Below are positions 34,641 to 42,867 of a stretch of 48,201 nucleotides of DNA, in pieces. Source of the stretch: Desulfuromonadaceae bacterium (GTDB lineage: Bacteria > Desulfobacterota > Desulfuromonadia > Geobacterales > Pseudopelobacteraceae); contig JAQTRC010000013.1 of assembly GCA_028712665.1 (NCBI GenBank), forward strand, positions 1 to 48,201. The letters are read 5' to 3'. The translations under genes and the position numbers were made by a program. The notes below the pieces were generated by a model. The model saw only the letters and a list, made by a program, of their open reading frames with translations, was not told where the DNA came from and searched no databases. Position 1 is the stretch's first letter. Each line of letters begins with the position of its first letter.

Positions 34641-36791
34641 ATGAATAGTTTCGCTTATCTTGCCACAGGACAGATGATTGCTCTGATGCAGGGTTTCTCA
34701 AAAATCAAGGTTCTGACCCACGGCCAGGAAACGATTCCCCAGGGTTCTATCATCTTTGTCGTCAACCATTTTACCCGCATCGAAACCCTTTTGCTTCCCT
34801 ATCACATTTATGCTCACACCCATGTGCCGGTCTGGTCGTTGGCGGATCACTCTTTTTTTGAAGGCCCTATGAGAGGTTTTCTGGAAATTATCGGGGCTGT
34901 TTCCACCAAAAATCCGGATCGGGACCGCCTGATCGTCAAGAGTCTTCTGACCGGAGAGGCCAACTGGATTATTTTCCCTGAAGGGCAGATGGTCAAGGAC
35001 AAGGAAGCGGTCAGCGGTCCCTCCTTCTACGGTCTGCACCGTGGCGGAAGGCGGCCCGCGCATACCGGGGCTGCAAATCTGGCGCTCCGCACAGAATTTT
35101 ATAGAAAACGGCTGAATTACCTCCTTACAGAAAACCCTGCAGAAGCAGAGCGTCTGATGAACATGTTTCAGATTGAGAATATGATGCCGATTCTGACGGA
35201 AACAACATCTATTGTCCCGATAAACCTGACCTATTATCCCCTCCGGGCACGGGAGAACGTATTCAGCAGGCTGGTAAATCATTTTGCAGACAACATTTCA
35301 GACCGGTTGCGGGAGGAACTGTTGACCGAGGGAACCATGTTTTTCGAGGGAGTGGATATCGATATCCGCTTTGGCCAGGCCATCCCCGTTGCAGAGTCGC
35401 TAACGTCATCCCGGATAGAGAGAGACATGTTCTCCCTTCGGCAGATCAATTTTGACGATCTGCTCCCATCCCTGCCGGTAATGCGGCAGGAAGCGACCGC
35501 CCTGATGCACCGCTTCATGGCGGAGATTTACAGCATGACCACGGTCAACCATGATCATCTTTTTACATCGTTGCTAAAGGCGCTCCCCTTTAACAAAATT
35601 TCCGAGGATGATTTTCGGAGGCGCGTTTTTCTGCTGACCGATCTGGTGCCGGACAAAACGCTGGTCTTTTGCCACCAGAGCCTTGAGATTGGTCAGGTAG
35701 CCTTGCTGACGGATGACCGGTACCACAAATACCGTGATTTTCTGGCGTTGGCCAAGGAAACAGGTGTTGCCTGGAACGAAGAGGGGTTTTTGATCAGAAA
35801 TTCAACCAAATTTTCTGCAGGGAGAGAATTCAACCGGATACGAATCGAAAATCCGCTCGGCGTGGCGGCCAATGAGGTGCAACCTCTGTCAGCTCTTAAA
35901 CGCCATGTGCTGTGGATGGCGTGGTTGCCGGAAATGCTTGTCCGGCACCAGGTTGCCGATGTTCTGCTGCGTCAGGCTGCTGAACAATTTGAAGCTGATT
36001 ATCTCCGTTTTAGCCACCCGGAAGAGTCGAAAGAGCGCGCAGTCGGCGCACCGTTTCTGCTTAAGGGGAGTTCACGGCGGTTGGGTGTTGTACTTGTGCA
36101 TGGTTTTCTGGCGGCCCCTCGCGAGATGCTGGAGCTTGCAACCTATCTGCATGGTAAAGGATATTGGGTGTATTGTCTCCGCTTGCGCGGGCACGGGACT
36201 TCACCTGAAGACCTTGCAACGCGTAACGGAAGCGACTGGATTGAATCCGTGGATATCGGTTATGCCCTGATGAGCAGTATCTGCAAGCGGGTGGTGGTCG
36301 GAGGTTTTTCTTTAGGCGGCGGCCTGGCGTTGGACTGCGCCGCACGTATTACCCGACTGGCCGGAGTTTTTGCGGTTTCCCCTCCCTTCCGTCTGCAGGA
36401 GATCTCTACAGGATTCACATCTGCCGTCAAAACCTGGAACAGAGTAATGGATACGATTCATTGTCACGGGGCGGCAAAAGAATATTTTGAGATTGTTCCG
36501 GAACGGCCTCAGATCAACTATTCAGATGTCCCGGTAGCGGCGCTTTCGGCGCTTGAGCATTTCATGAAAGATCTGGAAGCGAGGTTGGCGGACGTGAAGG
36601 TTCCGGTGTTGGTCGCGCAGGGTCAAGGCGATCCGCAAGTCGATCCCGAAATGACCGCACTCATGTTCAATCAGATCGCGTCCGGCGAGAAGAAGTATCT
36701 TTCCTTCGATTTCAGCCGCCATGGGATTCTTGCCGGAGAGGGGTCTGAAAACGTTCACGCAGCTATCGCTGCATTTATAGATAAATTGTGA
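34641..36791 (+). CDS. PlsC-like acyltransferase fused to an alpha/beta hydrolase
   Basis: A 716-residue two-part protein. The N-terminal part (about 1-260) resembles 1-acylglycerol-3-phosphate acyltransferases: VVNHFTRIETLLLPY fits the NHX4D motif except that Asp is Glu, and WIIFPEGQMVKDK matches the FPEGT/R block. The C-terminal part (about 470-716) is an alpha/beta hydrolase with LGVVLVHGFLAAPREM (oxyanion HG), the nucleophile elbow GFSLGG, the acid segment VAQGQGDPQVDPE, and a final His in SRHGILAGEG. A linker of unknown fold joins them. AAGGAA precedes the ATG at 34641. The enzyme could remodel acyl chains of phospholipids. The gene follows glpD with 135 bp between them. Confidence 0.83.
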   Translation: MNSFAYLATGQMIALMQGFSKIKVLTHGQETIPQGSIIFVVNHFTRIETLLLPYHIYAHTHVPVWSLADHSFFEGPMRGFLEIIGAVSTKNPDRDRLIVKSLLTGEANWIIFPEGQMVKDKEAVSGPSFYGLHRGGRRPAHTGAANLALRTEFYRKRLNYLLTENPAEAERLMNMFQIENMMPILTETTSIVPINLTYYPLRARENVFSRLVNHFADNISDRLREELLTEGTMFFEGVDIDIRFGQAIPVAESLTSSRIERDMFSLRQINFDDLLPSLPVMRQEATALMHRFMAEIYSMTTVNHDHLFTSLLKALPFNKISEDDFRRRVFLLTDLVPDKTLVFCHQSLEIGQVALLTDDRYHKYRDFLALAKETGVAWNEEGFLIRNSTKFSAGREFNRIRIENPLGVAANEVQPLSALKRHVLWMAWLPEMLVRHQVADVLLRQAAEQFEADYLRFSHPEESKERAVGAPFLLKGSSRRLGVVLVHGFLAAPREMLELATYLHGKGYWVYCLRLRGHGTSPEDLATRNGSDWIESVDIGYALMSSICKRVVVGGFSLGGGLALDCAARITRLAGVFAVSPPFRLQEISTGFTSAVKTWNRVMDTIHCHGAAKEYFEIVPERPQINYSDVPVAALSALEHFMKDLEARLADVKVPVLVAQGQGDPQVDPEMTALMFNQIASGEKKYLSFDFSRHGILAGEGSENVHAAIAAFIDKL

Positions 36792-36797
36792 TTCCGA

Positions 36798-37601
36798 TTA
36801 AAGGTTGGGCCATTCAGAAATGATGGCCTTGGCAATGTCGTTGCTTACGGAGATGATGGCCCGGTTATATGCCTCAACCAGAGCATCATACCCTTCTTTA
36901 CCCCTCGATTCACGCGTTTGGGAACGGCCCGTTTTGGATTTCTCCTCTTTATTCCGCCCTGGCGCCCCGTCAGATTTTCGGCGTATGGTCCAGATGGCAT
37001 CCACGGAGACGGAATCGCCTACGGATTCAAAACGCTGAATATCAACATAAACCTTGTAATCCGGATCGCTGACGGAATTTTGCGGATAGGCCGTCACCCG
37101 GTCCGATCCCAACCTGCCGGCCAGGTTTTCCGCAAGCAGGCGCGAAATCCCGTTCTTCAACGGTTCCGCCCAGCGGTGGGTCTCCAGTATTTCCACCCGG
37201 TTGCCGCTGACGCGTTCTACCAACTGTGGCCGATCTACCAGATCGGGCAGCGTGATGTTGACAACTGATACCGAGGGCGCACTCCTTGATGGATTAACCT
37301 TACTGATTTCTGCCCCGCCCGCCAGTGTATAAAAGCTGACCCGCGGGGATCTGCTGCATCCTGTCAAGGCGACGGCGCTGCCGATACAGAGAACCGCCAC
37401 ACCAATAAATTGTCTTATTGAGCCTCTTGCAAATTTTTTGAAAACGGACTCCCCCTCCCTCGACGGGAAGGGGTTGGGGGGTGGGTGAAGCTGCAACACG
37501 CCGATTTCATAGCAACTTCCCCACCACCCTAACCCTCCCCCGCAAGTGGGGAGGGGATTTTTTTTTGTGCGTATATTTAAGTGTTCCTTGGTGCTAATCA
37601 T
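36798..37601 (-). CDS. pqiC: PqiC-like lipoprotein of an MCE lipid-transport system, with a repeat embedded in frame
   Basis: A predicted 267-residue protein whose C-terminal about 190 residues match the PqiC/ABC-type transport auxiliary lipoprotein family: VSFYTLAG, SVSVVNITLPDLVDRPQLVER, NRVEILETHRWAEPLKNGISRLLAENL, and VDIQRFESVGDSVSVDAIW. The lipobox ALTGC is at residues 78-82, unusually far from the ATG. That ATG overlaps the pqiB stop (ATGA), and GGAGG is well placed, so coupling argues for it. Residues about 15-52 (a Pro/Gly/Cys-rich stretch) are encoded by a 111-bp palindromic repeat that keeps the frame. No ATG, GTG or TTG lies between the repeat and the signal core except GTG at codon 68. 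Confidence 0.75.
   Translation of the reverse strand: MISTKEHLNIRTKKNPLPTCGGGLGWWGSCYEIGVLQLHPPPNPFPSREGESVFKKFARGSIRQFIGVAVLCIGSAVALTGCSRSPRVSFYTLAGGAEISKVNPSRSAPSVSVVNITLPDLVDRPQLVERVSGNRVEILETHRWAEPLKNGISRLLAENLAGRLGSDRVTAYPQNSVSDPDYKVYVDIQRFESVGDSVSVDAIWTIRRKSDGAPGRNKEEKSKTGRSQTRESRGKEGYDALVEAYNRAIISVSNDIAKAIISEWPNL
37448..37558. repeat. G/C-rich palindromic repeat inside pqiC
   Basis: A 111-bp element with ends ACTCCCCCTCCC and GGGGAGGGGAT that are near-inverted copies, and with internal hairpins built from CCCTCC/GGGAGG-type words. It resembles, but is not identical to, the double-hairpin elements at 11339, 12640 and 14559. Its length equals 37 codons, and it is read through in frame by the pqiC coding sequence. 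Confidence 0.7.
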
Positions 37602-39277
37602 CTTTCGTCCTCCTTTTTGCCACGGATCAGCGCTTCAGGATTGCGTTCCAGGTAGTCGCCGAGAACTCTCAGCGACTGGGCGGCCCGGCCCATTTCGCGC
37701 AGGGTTTCACGAAGGTCGAGCTGGAGGGGAGCGTCTGACGAAAGGGTCTGTTTCGCCTCTCCCAGTGTCTTGCGAGCCTCATCAAGCGTCTTGCGCACAT
37801 CCTCCAGCGATTTGCGTACATCCAGTATCATTGAACGCGCTTCAGGCACGATTGCGGCGTCCACGTTTTTGATCAGTTTATCGGCGCTTTTAAGTGTAAG
37901 ATCAAGATTCTGGATCATCTTATGCGCATCGACCGCAAGCTCCTCAAGCGGCATTTTCTCAAATTTCTGTACGATCTGCATCAGAGTTGTCTGGAATTGC
38001 TCCATGCTGCCGGCCATAGTGGGGAGTTCCGGCAGGCTCTTGCTCCAGTCAATTTTTGCCGGTGGCGCTTTGGGGAAAAAATCAAGTGCGACGTAAAGTT
38101 GGCCGGTCAACAGATTTCCGCTCCTCAACTGGGCCCGGAAACCATGCTCGACGAGCGCGCCCAACAGTTCGCGAGAACTCATCCCTTTGCTCTGCTGGAA
38201 CTTTTTACGATAACGGGCCTTCAGACGTTCCGGGAAGAACTGTATCTCCACAGGCATCGAGAATTGCTTTCGCTGCGGGTCCAGCTCCAGGTTGATCTTG
38301 CTGACCTCCCCGACTGTGACGCCTCGCAGGTCAACCGGGGCGCCTATCGGGAGGCCGCGCACCGATTCCTTGAAAACCAGGAGATAGGTTTCAACAACCG
38401 TATCCGGGCGTTTCATCGCCTCTTCCTTGCTGGCAAACAGAGTGAAGATGCTGTTTGCACCAGCCGGTGGTGACTCCAGGTTCTCCTCCGGGGACTGAAA
38501 GGAGATCCCCCCCAGCAGGATTGAAGCCATCGATTCCGTGTTGACCTTTACTCCATTGGCGTCAAAGGAGATGTCGATGCCGCTGGCATGCCAGAACATG
38601 GTGTTGGCTTTGACGTGCCTGTCATAGGGGGACCTTACGAAGACCTTGAGGGTCACCCCGTTGCCGTCCTTGTCAAGCTCATAGGCAACCACTTCTCCGA
38701 CCTGCATCCGCCGGAAGAAGAGAGGTGAAGATATATCCAGAGAGCCGATGTCCTTGGTGTGCAGCACAAATTGGCGTCCCGGAACGTCCATGCTGATCAC
38801 GGGGGGCCGCTCAAGTCCCTTGAAGTCGTATCGCTGTCCCGACGACGTGCCGGCGTCCACACCTATGTAGGACCCACCCATCAGAGTACCGAGGCCCGAA
38901 ACACTCCCCCCAGAGATACGGGCGCGGACGACCCAGAATCGTGTGTCCTCGGCCAGAAGCCCCTCAGCCTCCTTGTTCAGTTCGGCGGTAACCACCACAT
39001 GGGAACGGTCTTTGGCGATGACGATGCTCTTTACCAATCCGATCTGCACATCCTTGTACTTGATCTTGGTCTTGCCGGACTCCAGTCCCTCACCACTCTT
39101 GAAGGTAATTGTAATTACCGGGCCACGGCTCATATAGGACTTGACCGCCAGGGAAATGCCTATGATAGCCGCGACAATCGGTATGATCCAGATTAATTGG
39201 GATGATCGGAGGTGTCGCCTGTCTACGATGGCGTCAGGAACTTCCGGAAAATCAGGCAGCTGTGGCGAATCAGTCAT
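37598..39277 (-). CDS. pqiB: PqiB-type MCE-domain intermembrane transport protein
   Basis: A 559-residue protein. One N-terminal membrane segment (about 28-48, LIWIIPIVAAIIGISLAV) is followed by three MCE domains: about 50-155 (ITFKSGEGLESGKTKIKYKDV), about 158-275 (FRRMQVGEVVAYEL), and about 290-400 (GLPIGAPVDLRGVTVGEVSKI). The C-terminus is a long helical stretch (LDVRKSLEDVRKTLDEARKTLGEA), as in PqiB, whose needle-like assembly spans the periplasm. Four-base overlaps join it to pqiA upstream and pqiC downstream, so this is one operon for lipid traffic between membranes. Confidence 0.9.
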   Translation of the reverse strand: MTDSPQLPDFPEVPDAIVDRRHLRSSQLIWIIPIVAAIIGISLAVKSYMSRGPVITITFKSGEGLESGKTKIKYKDVQIGLVKSIVIAKDRSHVVVTAELNKEAEGLLAEDTRFWVVRARISGGSVSGLGTLMGGSYIGVDAGTSSGQRYDFKGLERPPVISMDVPGRQFVLHTKDIGSLDISSPLFFRRMQVGEVVAYELDKDGNGVTLKVFVRSPYDRHVKANTMFWHASGIDISFDANGVKVNTESMASILLGGISFQSPEENLESPPAGANSIFTLFASKEEAMKRPDTVVETYLLVFKESVRGLPIGAPVDLRGVTVGEVSKINLELDPQRKQFSMPVEIQFFPERLKARYRKKFQQSKGMSSRELLGALVEHGFRAQLRSGNLLTGQLYVALDFFPKAPPAKIDWSKSLPELPTMAGSMEQFQTTLMQIVQKFEKMPLEELAVDAHKMIQNLDLTLKSADKLIKNVDAAIVPEARSMILDVRKSLEDVRKTLDEARKTLGEAKQTLSSDAPLQLDLRETLREMGRAAQSLRVLGDYLERNPEALIRGKKEDER

Positions 39278-39909
39278 AACTCACTCTCTTTCGTTAGCGG
39301 ATCCCAGATCAGACGAGGATCAAATTCCTGAGCTGCAAACATGGTCAACACCACGACCGCGCCAAAAGCGATGGCGCCGGAACCGGCCCTGACCGTCGCC
39401 AGTGAATGGATCTGCACCAGAGCGGCCAGAATGGTCACCACATAAATATCCAGCATTGACCAGCGGCCGACCAGTTCCACCATCCGATAGAGCCTGGTCC
39501 GCTGGTTCGGCCACCAGGTCGAGCGGCGCTTCACCGAGACCAACAGCAGTGTAAGCGCAATCAGTTTGAAGAGCGGCACTATTATGCTGGCAATGAACAC
39601 GATGGCTGAAATTGCCCAGGAGCCGGTTTTCCAGAGATGGACCACACCGCTCATAATGGTGTCCTTGCGGTAGTTTACCAGTGAACCGGTTTCCATGATC
39701 GTCAGCAGATTTGCGGGGAGGTACAAAATATAGGCCGCGATAAGCAGAGCCCAGCAACGCCTCACGCTATCCGGTTTACGAATATGGATGCGGGCGTCGC
39801 ATCTCGGACAGTGAGCCGTACCAAAAATACTCTCCGCTCTCGATACCAATCCGCAGGCATGACAGGAACAGAGACCCATAGAGCCTGCCGATACCCCTGT
39901 CCGGTTCAT
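39274..39909 (-). CDS. pqiA: PqiA-family membrane protein, second half
   Basis: A 211-residue inner-membrane protein of the PqiA family. A zinc-ribbon-like N-terminus (CHACG, with CPRCDARIH later) is followed by four membrane segments, including YILYLPANLLTI, and the conserved loop YRKDTIMSGVVHLWKTGSWAISAIVF. It is paired with a second PqiA-type gene directly upstream. In E. coli a single 417-residue PqiA contains two such units, so the two genes here may together make the PqiA function. It overlaps both neighbours by 4 bases. Confidence 0.87.
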   Translation of the reverse strand: MNRTGVSAGSMGLCSCHACGLVSRAESIFGTAHCPRCDARIHIRKPDSVRRCWALLIAAYILYLPANLLTIMETGSLVNYRKDTIMSGVVHLWKTGSWAISAIVFIASIIVPLFKLIALTLLLVSVKRRSTWWPNQRTRLYRMVELVGRWSMLDIYVVTILAALVQIHSLATVRAGSGAIAFGAVVVLTMFAAQEFDPRLIWDPLTKESEL

Positions 39910-40538
39910 TTGACTGCTCCTTGAGCGTTATCCGTTTTGATATGAGCCCAGACGTCACGGGGATTGAATGACGTCGCCACAGCGGCAAGCATCAACGTAA
40001 GCCCTCCGAATGACCAGAGAGCCACGCCAGGGATAACGCTGGACGAATCGGTCAGCTTAACCAATGACACAAGTATGCCAAGCATGAACACCTCGACCAT
40101 ACCCCATGGTTTGATACTCTGCAAAATGCGGAGGAGAAGCGGGATGCCTGCCGGAACACGCTGTTGTCTGAGCGGCAGAAGGATAAATATCATCATGGAG
40201 AGCTCGATAGCTGGAACCAGAATAGTCGTTACGAATACCAGAAACGAGACCGAGCGCATATCCTGATCCCATAGAGCGCTAACTGCGCCGTAAAGATTGG
40301 TTGCGTTGCGATCCCCCTGGATTTCGATCGACAGGATGGGGTATACATTTGCTATGATGAAGAGCAGTGACGCCGCCAGGACCAGGGCAAGCGTGCGATC
40401 CAGGCTGTCAGGCGAACAGCGGTACAGCGTTGCGCCGCAACGGCTGCAGCACGACGTTTCTCCCGGGGAAAGGGGGATCTCCCTCTGGAGCAGGTCACAC
40501 TCGCGGCAGGCGATGAGCGGTTTGGGATGAATGTTCAT
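39906..40538 (-). CDS. pqiA: PqiA-family membrane protein, first half
   Basis: A 210-residue paralogue of the next gene, with the same layout: a Cys-rich N-terminal ribbon (CRECDLLQ, CCSRCGATLYR), then four membrane segments and the loop NLYGAVSALWDQDMRSVSFLVF. It is the first gene of the four-gene pqi operon. The spacer before it (40539-40729) separates it from a divergent methyltransferase gene and contains an A/T-rich promoter region without a clear operator. Confidence 0.86.
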   Translation of the reverse strand: MNIHPKPLIACRECDLLQREIPLSPGETSCCSRCGATLYRCSPDSLDRTLALVLAASLLFIIANVYPILSIEIQGDRNATNLYGAVSALWDQDMRSVSFLVFVTTILVPAIELSMMIFILLPLRQQRVPAGIPLLLRILQSIKPWGMVEVFMLGILVSLVKLTDSSSVIPGVALWSFGGLTLMLAAVATSFNPRDVWAHIKTDNAQGAVK

Positions 40539-40729
40539 ACAAATCCCATCATAGTACCCATGACAATATTTCGACTGAAAAATGTTTTGATAATAGCAGG
40601 CAGATGCTACGATGCAATTGGTAAGTTATAAATTATTTTTTGCGCATTTTGGCAAGAAAATAATTTCGCTAACGCACTTATCCGGTTTATCCGGGCCAGA
40701 AAATGCATTTTATAACGAGAGGTGTCGGT

Positions 40730-41491
40730 ATGGGTGACAGAAATTCATTCAAAGATCATTTTTCGGGCCGGGCAGGAGAATATACCCGCTACCGCCCAAG
40801 CTATCCGCCTGCTCTCTTTGATTGGCTGGCCGGACATGCGATGCTGCGTGAAACCGCCTGGGATTGCGGCTGCGGCAACGGCCAGGCCGCCATCGCGTTG
40901 GCAGCATACTTCCGGCAGGTGCTGGCCACAGACCCAAGCCCGCAGCAGATCGAGAAGGCCCAGCCGCACGAGCGGATCAACTATTCGGTAGCCACGGCCG
41001 AGGAGTCCGGCCTCACAGACGGCAGCATAGATCTTATCGTGGTGGCCCAGGCTCTGCACTGGTTCGATTTTCAGCGCTTTTACAGCGAGGTGCGGCGTGT
41101 GGCGCGTCCGGATGGCCTGCTGGCGGCCATCTCCTACGGCGAGGTGCGGGTGGAAGGTGCGGCGGATATGATCGTATCACGCTTCTATCATCAAATTATC
41201 GGGCCGTTTTGGCCGCCGGAACGGAGGTATGTGGATGACGGCTACAGAAGTATCCCGTTCCCGTTCGAGGAGATTGAGGCGCCCGCTTTTGCCATGCAGG
41301 TTGACTGGAACCTGAAACAGTTGAGCGGTTATCTGGGGACCTGGTCAGCTGTCAAGGAGTACGAAATGCAGAAAGGGAGAAACCCGCTGGAGTTGATAAG
41401 CGAGGAATTGCACTCGGCCTGGGGTGATCCGGAATCGCAGAGGCGGGTCAGTTGGCCGCTCACGTTGCGGGTCGGACGGGTCGGGATATAG
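40730..41491 (+). CDS. Class I SAM-dependent methyltransferase
   Basis: A 253-residue methyltransferase. Motif I is AWDCGCGNGQAAIAL (about 37-51), followed by the acidic VLATDPSPQQIEKA and motif IV-like IDLIVVAQALHWF. The N-terminal SFKDHFSGRAGEYTRYRPSYP is typical of the UbiE/Smt-type Methyltransf_11 family that includes yeast trans-aconitate methyltransferase. The ATG at 40730, with GAGAGG 7 bases before it, is preferred over that at 40703. The substrate is unknown. An MFS transporter gene begins 2 bases after the stop. Confidence 0.86.
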   Translation: MGDRNSFKDHFSGRAGEYTRYRPSYPPALFDWLAGHAMLRETAWDCGCGNGQAAIALAAYFRQVLATDPSPQQIEKAQPHERINYSVATAEESGLTDGSIDLIVVAQALHWFDFQRFYSEVRRVARPDGLLAAISYGEVRVEGAADMIVSRFYHQIIGPFWPPERRYVDDGYRSIPFPFEEIEAPAFAMQVDWNLKQLSGYLGTWSAVKEYEMQKGRNPLELISEELHSAWGDPESQRRVSWPLTLRVGRVGI

Positions 41492-41492
41492 C

Positions 41493-42713
41493 GTGAATAA
41501 GCAGGCAGAAGGCAGAGCGTTAGGAGAGGGAGAGATCCGCGTCGGCACCGGCACCTTCAGGCGTGCCAATCTGGCCCTCTTCTGCGCCGGATTCGTAACC
41601 TTTGTCACGCTCTACGACGTGCAGCCTCTGCTGCCGTTGTTTGCAAAGGAGTTCGGGGTATCGCCTGCCGTGGCAAGCCTGCCGCTCTCTTTTTCCACGA
41701 TCGCTTTGGCAGTGGGGATGTTGATAGCCGGGACCGTTTCGGAAACTCTCGGGCGAAGACGGGTTATGACAGTTGCTCTCTTTTTGACTGCACTGCTTGC
41801 TCTGGCGACTTTTTTCTGCCGGTCGTTTGAATCCCTTCTTCTTCTCAGGCTGCTGCAGGGGTTGGCGCTGGCCGGAGTCCCCTCGGTGGCGATGGCCTAC
41901 CTTGGGGATGAGATGGATGCACAATCTATAGGCCATGCCATGGGCCTTTACATAAGCGGCAACGCATTGGGCGGGATGTCGGGGCGCATCGGCTCGGCCC
42001 TGTTATGTGACTTCTTCTCCTGGCACGTGGCGATAGCACTGATCGGTGCCTTAAGCCTGGCGCTCTGTATCGTGTTTCTGAAGAGCCTGCCGCTCCAGAC
42101 CAATTTCCGGCACCGCCCGTTTCGGATAAACTACCTCTTCACCTCGCTGTACCAGCATATGCGCGACCCGGGACTGCTCTGTCTGTACGGATTGGCCTTT
42201 CTTTCGATGGGTGGTTTCGTCTCGCTCTACAATTACATCGGCTTCCGGCTGCTCGCAGCACCCTACAATCTCGGCCAGTCAGAGGTCAGCCTTATCTTTC
42301 TGGTCTACCTGCTTGGCTCTTTCAGTTCGGGCATCGTCGGCAGCCTGATCCATCGTTTCGGCCGCCCCTTCATGATCCGGCTGACTCTGGCGACCATGCT
42401 GACCGGAACGGCGATCACTCTATCCGGTTCCCTTCCTGTTATTGTGGCCGGGGTAGGGGTTTTTACCTGCGGTTTCTTCACTGCTCATGCCATTGCTTCC
42501 AGCTGGGTCGGTCGCCGCGCCAAAACAGCCAGGGCCCAGGCTTCGTCGCTCTACCTGTTTTCGTATTATTTGGGTTCAAGCGTTTCCGGCACGGCGGGTG
42601 GGGTCTTCTGGCTGCATTATGGCTGGAACGGGGTGGCGGCGATGATCGCCCTGCTGATCCTGGCGGCCTTCGGGGTAGCTGCTCTGCTGCTCCGGATGCC
42701 GGTTGTGGAGTAA
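41493..42713 (+). CDS. MFS transporter (YnfM-like)
   Basis: A 406-residue permease with about 12 membrane segments. Signatures include FVTFVTLYDVQPLLPLFAKEF near the start, the conserved loop after the second segment GTVSETLGRRRVMTVAL (the MFS GX3DXXGRR motif in variant form), and RLLQGLALAGVPSVAMAYL. Members expel drugs or small metabolites. The start is taken as the GTG at 41493, just after the methyltransferase stop, because the 23 codons before it would overlap that gene. The pair may form one transcript, but the substrate is unknown. Confidence 0.82.
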   Translation: MNKQAEGRALGEGEIRVGTGTFRRANLALFCAGFVTFVTLYDVQPLLPLFAKEFGVSPAVASLPLSFSTIALAVGMLIAGTVSETLGRRRVMTVALFLTALLALATFFCRSFESLLLLRLLQGLALAGVPSVAMAYLGDEMDAQSIGHAMGLYISGNALGGMSGRIGSALLCDFFSWHVAIALIGALSLALCIVFLKSLPLQTNFRHRPFRINYLFTSLYQHMRDPGLLCLYGLAFLSMGGFVSLYNYIGFRLLAAPYNLGQSEVSLIFLVYLLGSFSSGIVGSLIHRFGRPFMIRLTLATMLTGTAITLSGSLPVIVAGVGVFTCGFFTAHAIASSWVGRRAKTARAQASSLYLFSYYLGSSVSGTAGGVFWLHYGWNGVAAMIALLILAAFGVAALLLRMPVVE

Positions 42714-42729
42714 AAACCGCTGCCGGGTA

Positions 42730-42835
42730 GATCTAGATCTGCTTCGTTGCCGCTTGCTCGAACGTTCAAAATACCTGTCACACCCTCATTCGCCTGCGCC
42801 TTGCATATCGGCCTATTTAGGCCCTATGGGTCATC
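42730..42835. repeat. Possible dispersed intergenic repeat
   Basis: This noncoding stretch between two convergent genes contains GATCTAGATC, later CTGCTTCGTTGCCGCT and GCCTTGCAT, and ends in the palindrome GGCCTATTTAGGCC. The order of these words parallels the element at 19548-19655, so they may be related. The evidence is weak. Confidence 0.4.
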
Positions 42836-42867
42836 ATGTTGTTTTAAAGAGTTTGGGTGGCGGGCTC

